Of a DNA stretch of 64,000 nucleotides, positions 25,185 to 32,590 are shown piece after piece. The position numbers were made by a program, and so were the translations under genes. The notes below the pieces were generated by a model. The model worked only from the letters and a program-made list of their open reading frames with translations. It was not told the origin of the DNA and did no database searches. Origin of the DNA: Thermogutta sp039793925 (GTDB taxonomy: Bacteria; Planctomycetota; Planctomycetia; Pirellulales; Thermoguttaceae). Each line of letters starts with the position of its first letter. The first letter of the stretch is position 1. Location: the NCBI RefSeq assembly GCF_039793925.1, contig NZ_JBAMME010000307.1, forward strand, positions 23,400 to 87,399. The letters are read 5' to 3'.

Positions 25185-26003
25185 ATGGCAAAACCACGCG
25201 TTTTGGTGCTGCGCGCACCAGGAACCAATTGCGATATTGAAACCGCTTATGCTTTCGAACAGGCGGGAGCGGTTGCGGAACGCCTGCACATCGCCAGGCT
25301 GCTCGACCGGCCGGCCCTCCTTCGGGATTTTCAGATCTTTTGCGTGCCCGGGGGATTCAGCTACGGAGATGACGTGGCCGCAGGCCGCATTTTGGCGCTG
25401 CAAATCCGGCACCACCTGCTGCCAGCCATTCAGGAGTTCCACGAGCAAGATCGGCTCATCCTGGGAATTTGCAACGGGTTTCAGGTGCTTCTGAAAGCCG
25501 GGATTATCCTTCCACCCGATGCGGACGGCAAACCCGTGGCGACGCTGACGTGGAACGACACGGCGCGGTACGAAGATCGCTGGGTGTACCTGAGCGTTGT
25601 CAGCGACCGATGCGTGTTTCTCCGCGGAATTCGGGAGCTTCAGTTGCCTGTGGCTCATGCCGAGGGGAAGTTCGTCGTCCGTAACGCGGATTGGCTCGAA
25701 CGGTTGGCTCACCGGGGGCACGTGGCGCTGTGCTACCAGATGCCGGATGAGTCTGGAAGAACTTCCGCACAAGCTGGGACCTCGCAGCCGTGGCAGACGG
25801 CCGTCCCCTACCCCTGGAATCCGAATGGCTCGATGGGAAATGTGGCCGGAGTGTGCGACGCGACAGGGCGAATTTTCGGGTTGATGCCCCATCCGGAGCG
25901 TTTCATTGATGTGACGCACCATCCCCGCTGGACCAGGGAGGAGCGGTATGAGCCCCCGCACGGTCTGCTCATCTTTCGCAACGCCGTCAGTTATTTCGAG
26001 TGA
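25185..26003 (+). CDS. purQ: Phosphoribosylformylglycinamidine synthase glutaminase subunit
   Basis: Class I glutamine amidotransferase that supplies ammonia to PurL. The nucleophile cysteine is in ILGICNGFQVL and the catalytic His/Glu pair in LMPHPER near the C-terminus. The start RVLVLRAPGTNCDIETA and the motif PGGFSYGDDVAAG are typical of PurQ. At 272 residues it is longer than the usual 225-235 of small PurQ and contains a Ser/Gln/Pro-rich insertion before the final GNVAGVCDATGRIFGLMPHPE block, which resembles the glutaminase part of large PurL. ATG 25185 is preferred to a TTG 12 codons upstream. Confidence 0.94.
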   Translation: MAKPRVLVLRAPGTNCDIETAYAFEQAGAVAERLHIARLLDRPALLRDFQIFCVPGGFSYGDDVAAGRILALQIRHHLLPAIQEFHEQDRLILGICNGFQVLLKAGIILPPDADGKPVATLTWNDTARYEDRWVYLSVVSDRCVFLRGIRELQLPVAHAEGKFVVRNADWLERLAHRGHVALCYQMPDESGRTSAQAGTSQPWQTAVPYPWNPNGSMGNVAGVCDATGRIFGLMPHPERFIDVTHHPRWTREERYEPPHGLLIFRNAVSYFE

Positions 26004-26112
26004 AGTCCCTTTTGTGGGGAATTCCTATTTCCGTGTAGGATAATCCATCTCGCTTGCTCTTGAGTTACCCCTACGAGTTAGGGAACGGGGCGCAACGGGC
26101 CCAATATCGGTA

Positions 26113-26134
26113 GGGGCAGTTCATGAATTGCCCC
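26113..26134. repeat. Dispersed intergenic palindrome, copy E
   Basis: GGGGCAGTTCA joined to TGAATTGCCCC, one mismatch from perfect, flanked by GGTA and GACC. It lies 27 bases upstream of the rpsB -35 box, so it does not overlap the promoter. Confidence 0.75.
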
Positions 26135-26161
26135 GACCATCTCCCCTGTTCCAACCGCTGG

Positions 26162-26190
26162 TTGACCCATTTTGTGAAAGCGGGTATGCT
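26162..26190 (+). promoter_or_regulatory. Promoter of the rpsB-tsf-pyrH-frr cluster
   Basis: -35 TTGACC (5/6) at 26162-26167, a 17-base spacer, and -10 TATGCT (4/6) at 26185-26190. The start would be near 26197, giving an untranslated leader of about 120 bases. Confidence 0.65.
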
Positions 26191-26262
26191 ACAAGTCTCT
26201 GCCTTGAGCGGTCCAAGGCGGAGTGGGAAAGTTGGTAGACCGGGTGAATTGTGGAACTAACG

Positions 26263-26293
26263 GCGGACGCCCCTCTTTTGGGGACATAGCCGC
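26263..26293 (+). promoter_or_regulatory. Stem-loop in the rpsB leader
   Basis: GCGG and CCGC enclose CCCC-N6-GGGG, giving a two-step stem-loop that ends about 13 bases before the AGGAG of rpsB. A role in S2 feedback control is plausible by analogy with leaders of other ribosomal operons. Inference only. Confidence 0.35.
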
Positions 26294-26316
26294 TGTGCCT
26301 GTGGTAGGAGAAACGT

Positions 26317-27042
26317 GTGAGTAACATTTTGGTCAAAGATCTGATCGAAGCGGGAGTCCACTTCGGGCATCGCACGAGTCGCTGGAATCCCAAGATGCGG
26401 CCGTATATCTTCGGCCGAAAAAACGACATCCATATCATTGACATTCGGGAAACGCTGCGTGGTCTGTTGCGGGCCCGCAAATATCTCCAGCAGCTCGGTG
26501 CGAAAAACTCGATGATTCTCTTCGTGGGGACCAAGCGGCAGGCGGCGGACATCATCGCGGAGCAGGCGCAACGCTGTGGCATGCCGTACGTCAACGACCG
26601 ATGGCTGGGCGGAACGCTCACGAATTTCGCCACCATTCGCAGTCGCTTTGCCCGACTGGAAGAATTAGAGGCCCTAGTCCACAGCGAGGCGATCAACACG
26701 TATTCCAAGAAGATGCAGTCGGCGCTCAATCGCGAATACCGCAAGATTTACCGCAACCTGCACGGCTTGCGGAAAATGGATCGTCTTCCCGAGTGCCTCA
26801 TCATTGTTGATCCCAACAAAGAGAAGAACGCCGTGCGGGAAGCGAGAAAGCTGGGGATCACCACGGTGGCCCTGATTGATACCGACTGCGATCCCGACGA
26901 AGTTGACCTCCCCATCCCCGGCAACGATGACAGCATGCGTTCCATCGAAATTATTCTGAGATATCTGACGGACGCCATTCTCGAGGGCAAAGCAAGCGCG
27001 ATTTCCAAAGAAGAGCCGCAACCCGTCGCCTCCCAAGTGTGA
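26317..27042 (+). CDS. rpsB: 30S ribosomal protein S2
   Basis: Small-subunit ribosomal protein. The N-terminal LIEAGVHFGHRTSRWNPKMRPYIFG-type block, VGTKRQAADII, RWLGGTLTNFATI, the coiled-coil hairpin, and the C-terminal VDPNKEKNAVREARKLGI and DTDCDPDEVDLPIPGNDDS segments are all standard. 241 residues. GTG start with AGGAG six bases upstream. First gene of the conserved rpsB-tsf-pyrH-frr cluster. Confidence 0.98.
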   Translation: MSNILVKDLIEAGVHFGHRTSRWNPKMRPYIFGRKNDIHIIDIRETLRGLLRARKYLQQLGAKNSMILFVGTKRQAADIIAEQAQRCGMPYVNDRWLGGTLTNFATIRSRFARLEELEALVHSEAINTYSKKMQSALNREYRKIYRNLHGLRKMDRLPECLIIVDPNKEKNAVREARKLGITTVALIDTDCDPDEVDLPIPGNDDSMRSIEIILRYLTDAILEGKASAISKEEPQPVASQV

Positions 27043-27165
27043 TTGTGGACACCACTTCAGAGGTTGCATAGGCACCAACTTTTGTGCCAAAGTGATCGGT
27101 CCTCAAGCTGATGTGCGTCCTGCAAGTGAAGCATTCACCGTCCAGAGTGCAAGGAGACAACTGAT

Positions 27166-27987
27166 ATGCCGGAAATCACCGCTTCCGCCGTGAAGGCCCT
27201 CCGCGAACGCACGGGACTGCCCATGATGGATTGCAAGCGCGCTCTGGAGGAAGCTGGCGGCGATCCCGAAAAAGCCATTGAAATCCTCCGTAAGTCCGGC
27301 CGGAAAGTGATGGAGAAACGCGCCGGTCGAGAAACGGCTTTTGGCCGCATTGGCCTCTACAGCGACCAGGGCAAAACGGCCCTCGTGGAGCTGTTCTGCG
27401 AGAGCGCGCCCGTCGCCAAGGCCGAGGATTTTGTCAACCTGGTGAACGAGTTAGCGCGGCAACTGGCTCTGGGGCCGGGAGCTTCCAACGCAGAAGCACT
27501 CCTCGATCAGCCGTCCAGTCAGCCGGGCAAAAAGCTCCGCGATCTTTACGAGGAAGCGATTAACCGGATTCGCGAGGCCTTCCGCATTGGACGGCTTCTT
27601 CGCGTCGAGGGAACATGCGGCGCCTACCTCCATCACGATGGGAGTAAGGCGGCCGTCGTGCAGGTCGAGGGAGACAATCTCCAGGTGGCCAAGGAGATTG
27701 CCATGCATGTGGTGGCGATGCGGCCAACAGCACTCCGTCGGGAGGATTTGGACCCGGCCCTCGTGGAAAAAGAACGTGAAATCCTCACTGAGGCCACCCG
27801 AAAGGAAGGCAAGCCCGAAAATATGATTCCTAAGATTGTCGAAGGCCGTCTTAAAGATTTTTACTCTCAGCACTGCCTGGTGGATCAACCGTTTGTCAAG
27901 GATCCCAAGAAGACCGTGGGCAAGGTGGCCGAAGAGGCCGGACTTAAACTTGTCCGCTACTGGTACTGGGAGGTGGGAAAGGAGTGA
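27166..27987 (+). CDS. tsf: Translation elongation factor Ts
   Basis: Guanine nucleotide exchange factor for EF-Tu. The N-terminal UBA-like region (ITASAVKALRERTGLPMMDCKRAL) is followed by the conserved GRIGLY strand and ELFCESAPVAKAEDF, then the dimerisation-type C-terminal half. 273 residues. AGGAG eight bases before the ATG. 123 bases after rpsB and four bases before pyrH. Confidence 0.97.
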   Translation: MPEITASAVKALRERTGLPMMDCKRALEEAGGDPEKAIEILRKSGRKVMEKRAGRETAFGRIGLYSDQGKTALVELFCESAPVAKAEDFVNLVNELARQLALGPGASNAEALLDQPSSQPGKKLRDLYEEAINRIREAFRIGRLLRVEGTCGAYLHHDGSKAAVVQVEGDNLQVAKEIAMHVVAMRPTALRREDLDPALVEKEREILTEATRKEGKPENMIPKIVEGRLKDFYSQHCLVDQPFVKDPKKTVGKVAEEAGLKLVRYWYWEVGKE

Positions 27988-27990
27988 TCT

Positions 27991-28773
27991 GTGGTCGAAG
28001 CTGCAAAGTCGGGTTCACCGTATCGGCGGATTGTCCTGAAAATTTCGGGAGAGGGTTTTACCCGCAGCGGTGAACGCGGTATCAATATGGCGTCCGTTGT
28101 GGCGCTGGCTGAGGAGACCTATCGGGCGGCTCAATCGGGAGTCCAACTGGCGATTGTCCTTGGCGGTGGGAACATCCTTCGGGGGGCCCAATTCTCGGCG
28201 GGGACAACGCGCATCCAACCGGCCACGGCGCACTACATGGGCATGCTTGCCACCGTCATCAACGGACTTGCTTTCCAGGACGCTCTCGAATCGCTGGGCG
28301 TGGAGACCCGGCTCGTTTCCGCGGTGCCGATGGAAGGCGTGGCCGAGCCCCATATTCACCGCCGCATCCAGCAGCACCTTGAAAAAGGCCGGATCGTCAT
28401 CCTCACCGGCGGCACGGGACGTCCCTTTGTAACGACCGACACAGCGGCAGCCCAGGCCGCCCTGGAAATCGGGGCCGATATCCTGATGAAGGCCACCAAA
28501 GTGGACGGAGTCTTCAGCGACGATCCCGCCAAGAATCCCCACGCTATTCTTTACAGTCAGATCAGCTACCGTGACGTGCTGCGGCAAAACCTTCGCGTGA
28601 TGGACCCGGAAGCCATCACCAAGTGTGCCGAGCATCGTCTGCCCATCGTCGTCTTCAACTTCCGACGGCCGGGGAATATCGAACGGGCCGTGCGTGGCGA
28701 ACGGGTTGGAACCCTCATCACCGAGACGGAAACCCCGGTTCGCGAATCGGAACTCTCCACCACTCCCACATGA
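27991..28773 (+). CDS. pyrH: UMP kinase
   Basis: Bacterial UMP kinase (amino-acid kinase fold) that makes UDP. Motifs are the N-terminal KISGEGF, VLGGGNILRGAQFS, the GTGRPFVTTDTAAAQAALEIGAD segment, and KVDGVFSDDPAKNP. 260 residues, slightly longer than usual because of a C-terminal tail after the GTLI strand. GTG start, GGAG six bases upstream and three bases past the tsf stop, so translation is probably coupled. Confidence 0.96.
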   Translation: MVEAAKSGSPYRRIVLKISGEGFTRSGERGINMASVVALAEETYRAAQSGVQLAIVLGGGNILRGAQFSAGTTRIQPATAHYMGMLATVINGLAFQDALESLGVETRLVSAVPMEGVAEPHIHRRIQQHLEKGRIVILTGGTGRPFVTTDTAAAQAALEIGADILMKATKVDGVFSDDPAKNPHAILYSQISYRDVLRQNLRVMDPEAITKCAEHRLPIVVFNFRRPGNIERAVRGERVGTLITETETPVRESELSTTPT

Positions 28774-28904
28774 GATGGGGTATGTGGGGTGAACTGGTGA
28801 AGTGCCCACCGGCCCGCTACAATCATCGAAAAAGGCACATTCTAGGGTCCGGGTAAGCTGCGTGATTGGCGTGCTGGACGACGCTCGAGGAAAGGGTGTG
28901 CTGC

Positions 28905-29465
28905 ATGACGGAAGACGAAATCCTTCTGACCGTCGAAGAAAAAATGGAGAAAGCAATCTCCGTCCTCAAGGAAAACCTGGCGGGCATCCGCACAGGCCGC
29001 GCTAATCCCGGACTCGTCGAATCGATCAAGGTCGAAGCCTACGGTACATCCGTCCCGCTGAAACAGTTGGCCGCCGTGGGAGCGCCTGAACCGCAACAGC
29101 TCGTCATCCGACCGTACGACCCCGGCACACTCAAAGATATCGAGAAAGCCATTCGCGCATCCGATCTGGGGTTCAACCCCCAGAACGACGGGCGGGTCAT
29201 TCGCGTCAATATTCCCCCGCTCTCCATGGAAGTTCGCAAAAAGATGGTGGCTCGCATTCGCGAACTCTGCGAAGAGGCCAAAATCGCCATTCGCAATATT
29301 CGTCGTGAAGGGAATAAACTGGCCGACCAGGCTGAAAAAGACAAACTGCTCTCCGAAGACGACTGTGAACGCCTCAAAGAGCGGATCCAGGAACTGACGA
29401 AAGAATACGAAGAAAAAGCCAACGAACTGGCCAAGAATCGCGAAAAAGACGTGTTGGAAGGCTGA
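28905..29465 (+). CDS. frr: Ribosome recycling factor
   Basis: Releases ribosomes from mRNA after termination, together with EF-G. At 186 residues from ATG 28905 it has the usual length; an upstream start would add 13 residues containing tandem cysteines and no family match. Conserved blocks are GIRTGRANPGLVESI, VEAYGTSVPLKQLA, IPPLSMEVRKKM and IRNIRREGN. The AAAGGG upstream is suitably spaced. It ends the rpsB cluster; the next gene is convergent. Confidence 0.97.
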   Translation: MTEDEILLTVEEKMEKAISVLKENLAGIRTGRANPGLVESIKVEAYGTSVPLKQLAAVGAPEPQQLVIRPYDPGTLKDIEKAIRASDLGFNPQNDGRVIRVNIPPLSMEVRKKMVARIRELCEEAKIAIRNIRREGNKLADQAEKDKLLSEDDCERLKERIQELTKEYEEKANELAKNREKDVLEG

Positions 29466-29537
29466 TCTTTGTGCACTGTCTTCCTCAATCACAATTCGAC
29501 GGGGAAAAGGCCACATGGAATGGGGAAGAATGGACAC

Positions 29538-30431
29538 TCAACCTCGAAAGAGCAGTGCCCAAAGCACTAGGTGAATTCCCAGAAAAGCGAGCACCAGCAG
29601 AAAGAGCCAGTTGCCGATTCCCGCCACATCCAGAACAAGGGCGACCGCCAGGGCTCCGGTATAGGCCAGTGCCCACCACGTCAGAGAAAACCATCGCCAT
29701 GAGCCGGGATCCGGCCGCCGCGATTCCAGATCCAGTGCCCGCTCGACTAAAATCCGTTCCAGGTTTCGTTTTTTGGTCTCGTCCCGGATCCACTGAACGA
29801 TGGGGCGGGCCTGCTCGTGGTCCTGAAGCAACTTGCTGATGGCCAGGGCTTCATTCTGTTTGCCTCTGAGAAGGCAATACTGCGCCATGAGAGCCTGGGC
29901 CTGCACGTTGTTAGGATCCAGAGCCAGTGACCGCTTGAGTGATTCTTCCGCCTCCTGAAACTGGTGCATGCGGAGCTGGGCGGCTGCCAGGAGACTCCAT
30001 GCCTGGGAGTTGTTTCGATCGGCTTCCACCGCCCGACGCGCTGCTTCCAGGGCAGGCTTGGGGCCCCGATGATCCACCATGAAACGCGCGAATTCCCGGA
30101 GGACGGCCGGTGCGCTCCGGCTGAGCCGCACCGCTTCTTCCCAGGCTTCCTGAGCCCAGGAGAGACGGTTTTCAGCCTCTGCAGCCATGGCGAAAACCAT
30201 CACCACTTGGGGATCGCGTGGCTCAAGCTGCCGGGCCCGGCGAGCATCCTCCAACGCATCCCGGAATCGCCCCAACCGAATCAGCACCAGTGCCCGCGTT
30301 GAATACCCCGTTGCATCCCCAGGATCTTCGGCCAACCACTGATCGGCTTCACTCAGAGCGCGAAGATACTCCTTGCGGTCAAGGGCCTGGAGAACCTTCT
30401 CTAAATGTTCCTCACGCTCGACGGGATCCAT
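29538..30431 (-). CDS. TPR protein with two C-terminal membrane spans
   Basis: 297 residues: about five tetratricopeptide-like helix pairs over residues 5-200 (for example ALDRKEYLRALSEADQWLAEDPGDATGYSTRAL, written here only as consecutive known repeats of A-x3-Y-x2-AL type), then a basic linker (DETKKRNLERILVERALDLESRR) and two hydrophobic segments at about 245-267 and 270-294. The TPR region should therefore face the cytoplasm, or the periplasm, as a scaffold. Its start is six bases after the stop of the C45-type hydrolase gene, so the two are almost certainly cotranscribed. The partner is unknown. Confidence 0.78.
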   Translation of the reverse strand: MDPVEREEHLEKVLQALDRKEYLRALSEADQWLAEDPGDATGYSTRALVLIRLGRFRDALEDARRARQLEPRDPQVVMVFAMAAEAENRLSWAQEAWEEAVRLSRSAPAVLREFARFMVDHRGPKPALEAARRAVEADRNNSQAWSLLAAAQLRMHQFQEAEESLKRSLALDPNNVQAQALMAQYCLLRGKQNEALAISKLLQDHEQARPIVQWIRDETKKRNLERILVERALDLESRRPDPGSWRWFSLTWWALAYTGALAVALVLDVAGIGNWLFLLVLAFLGIHLVLWALLFRG

Positions 30432-30437
30432 TGGCCG

Positions 30438-31757
30438 TCATTTCTCCCCCCCGCTTGCCGGTGAATTCCCTCGAAGCCACTCCGACAGTTCAACGCGATG
30501 ATAGGGCCTTTTTGTCACCGGGGGCTGTCCCCGCGCCAGATGCAGTGTCAAATACTCCGGATCAAAAACCATCGATTGAATCGTCAGAAAACGCAGGTTG
30601 ACCTCATCCAGCTTCCGCTCGAGGGTGGGCAGGTCGATTCGCGGCAGATCGGCCGCCTCCATCAATCGCTCGTATCTCCAGGAGAACATCAGTGTGCGTA
30701 ACCGTGGCGTGCGAAAGTGATTTGTACAGGCGAGCAGCCCATCCTCGGCATAGCGAACTTCCACACTCCTCGGCGTGATTTCCGCCACGGCCGCCTTCTG
30801 CCGATCGCAAAGGACGATGTTGAGCAGCGTCGTACGTGGAGAGGAACGCAAAAGCTCAATAGCTTCATCCACCCTAGCGCACTGTTCCATGATCCGACGC
30901 AAGAGCATTGCATAAGGCATACCCTGGGGCGAAAACATGGGGGCTCTATCCGCTGTTGTACGCACTTCATGCACGGCTAGGCACAGGCCCATTTCGTTCA
31001 TGCCCGACAGGCAACCAATGAAACCCGGAAATCCCACCGAGGCAAAACGGTACCGTTTACCCGGCTGATCATACACCTTCACAATCGTGTAACGATAAAG
31101 TTGACGCGGCGAGAAGAAATCGAGATTTCGGCCGAAAAGCATTGTCCCGGTGGCGCTTCGCTCGGGTAAAACCACCAGTGACGAGCACGCCAGATCGCGA
31201 TACATATCGGGAAGGGCATTAACGGCCAGCAGTTCGTCCGGGGAAACACCAGCCTTTTTTGCGAGGCTTGTCAATTCTCGACGGTAATCCTCGGGAATAA
31301 ATCGCCAGAGGTTCCGGCCGCGGACCACCAGGCCTTCCCAACCGCCTGGATAGGCCAGCGTGGCCAGAAAATCCTGGGGTGCCGCTACCAGATTCGCCGT
31401 CCCATCTCCGGTCAGGACCGCTTCCTGCTCCGCAATTGCTTCCGGATCACCGCGCAGGATCAGAACGGGCACGTGATTGATAATACGAAGGGCCCCCGCT
31501 TCGTGCTCGCCCTCCCGATAGACTTCCGGGAGCGATTCATCGCGTGACGAGGCATCCGTCCCCTGAGCCGGCCCCTCGTCTTCCCCGAAAAGTGACAGGA
31601 CTCTTTCTCGAAGTGCCGACCACCAGGAACGGCCGGCCGGTTCGTGCGCCAGTGCTGGTCCTGGAAAGAGCAGCCCATCTGCTGCCGTGAATAGGAGCAG
31701 TCCTACCAGAAGAAGTCCCGTCGCCAGAACGGCCGTTTTTTGAGAAAATCGTCTCAT
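30438..31757 (-). CDS. Exported C45-type (acyltransferase/choloylglycine-hydrolase-like Ntn) hydrolase
   Basis: An N-terminal nucleophile hydrolase of the acyl-CoA:6-aminopenicillanate acyltransferase-like (C45) group; relatives cleave or form amide bonds of acylated amino compounds. A signal peptide is clear (MRRFSQK, then hydrophobic residues 9-25, ending near ALAHE). The predicted nucleophile is Cys191 in DLACSSLVVL, which would become N-terminal by self-cleavage, followed by the typical GRNLDFF and the glycine-rich SVGFPGFIGCLSGMNEMGL. The C-terminal part contains CTNHFRTP. ATG 31757, 439 residues; a GTG seven codons earlier is less likely. The substrate is unknown; the TPR membrane gene follows directly. 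Confidence 0.75.
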   Translation of the reverse strand: MRRFSQKTAVLATGLLLVGLLLFTAADGLLFPGPALAHEPAGRSWWSALRERVLSLFGEDEGPAQGTDASSRDESLPEVYREGEHEAGALRIINHVPVLILRGDPEAIAEQEAVLTGDGTANLVAAPQDFLATLAYPGGWEGLVVRGRNLWRFIPEDYRRELTSLAKKAGVSPDELLAVNALPDMYRDLACSSLVVLPERSATGTMLFGRNLDFFSPRQLYRYTIVKVYDQPGKRYRFASVGFPGFIGCLSGMNEMGLCLAVHEVRTTADRAPMFSPQGMPYAMLLRRIMEQCARVDEAIELLRSSPRTTLLNIVLCDRQKAAVAEITPRSVEVRYAEDGLLACTNHFRTPRLRTLMFSWRYERLMEAADLPRIDLPTLERKLDEVNLRFLTIQSMVFDPEYLTLHLARGQPPVTKRPYHRVELSEWLRGNSPASGGEK

Positions 31758-31959
31758 GAATTGAGCACCTGCCGGCACGACCGCAAATCTGCTCTGTCCA
31801 AACCGAGGCTATCCCCTTTCAATCGTATAGAGGTCTCCATGCCTGTGCAACGCGAGCACCGATCAGGTGTGTCTTTCTTGATATTGAGTCGGTGAATTTC
31901 AGAAAAGTACACTTGGGTAACTTCTGCCTGCAACAAGGGTAAGAGAAATACCGACGGTG

Positions 31960-32256
31960 TCAGCCTGTGGGGTTTTCAATCCATCGGGCGTAACATCGTG
32001 CGCAGAGGTAAAAGCTCATCCGACGATAGACCTGGTCCATCGCTTCTTGAGCCGACAGTTGCGAAAGCTCTTCCAGGACATCCCGGAAAGCCTTGTTGAG
32101 GTCGCTGGGAAAATCGTCGAAGTCGAACTGGGGTGGCGAGGGGTCGGCCATGGCCTCAATGTTGATGAGATAACAGGATCCCCGACCGAGGTGCAGCTCC
32201 ACGCCACATCGCTGACAGGCCACCGGGTATTGATACGCAGGGTCATCCCGACTCAT
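31960..32256 (-). CDS. Small protein with split zinc-ribbon cysteines
   Basis: 98 residues, not assigned to a named family. Two CxxC pairs, Cys14/Cys17 near the start and Cys85/Cys88 near the end, could bind one zinc; a single Cys28 lies between. The middle is acidic and helical (FPSDLNKAFRDVLEEL...MDQVYRRM). The arrangement, CxxC - helical insert - CxxC, looks like a zinc ribbon with a large insert. ATG at 32256. It stands alone between the C45 hydrolase and the FecR-like gene on the same strand. Codon use looks real. Confidence 0.65.
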   Translation of the reverse strand: MSRDDPAYQYPVACQRCGVELHLGRGSCYLINIEAMADPSPPQFDFDDFPSDLNKAFRDVLEELSQLSAQEAMDQVYRRMSFYLCARCYARWIENPTG

Positions 32257-32590
32257 ACCGGCATTTTAGCCTATCCCCAATCTCCTGCTCAACAAATCGG
32301 CGCGCTCAGGCAGTCCGTCTCGTTGGGTCGATCTGGCGTGCGCGAAAAGCGGACGTGACGAGTACGTCCCTCCGGGAAACGCGAAGGGGTACCCTCCTCG
32401 CGCCCACCGCGGGCTCCTTTTTCATTTGCCAGACAACGTCGGGTCCCTTTCTCACCATTCTTCGTCGGTGCTTCGAGCGCGAGCCGGTCGCGGCAATAGA
32501 CCCAGGAACCGCCTTGGATCCCTCGAATCGCAAGCCGATTGGCCCCGGCGGCATCTGCTTTTTCGTCCGATGCGCAGCTTGCCGGCTGCG
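32257..32590. other. 334-base intergenic region
   Basis: No believable gene. There is one inverted repeat, GGACGT-N7-ACGTCC, around 32352-32370, and the palindrome GGGTACCC close by. Function not evident. Confidence 0.4.

Larger units (their letters stand above)
26004..26316 (+). promoter_or_regulatory. Intergenic region and leader of the rpsB operon
   Basis: Holds a small inverted repeat (CCCTA-N5-TAGGG, 26069-26083), palindrome copy E, a good promoter, and a leader of about 120 bases with a stem-loop just before the rpsB SD. No gene is visible. Confidence 0.6.
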
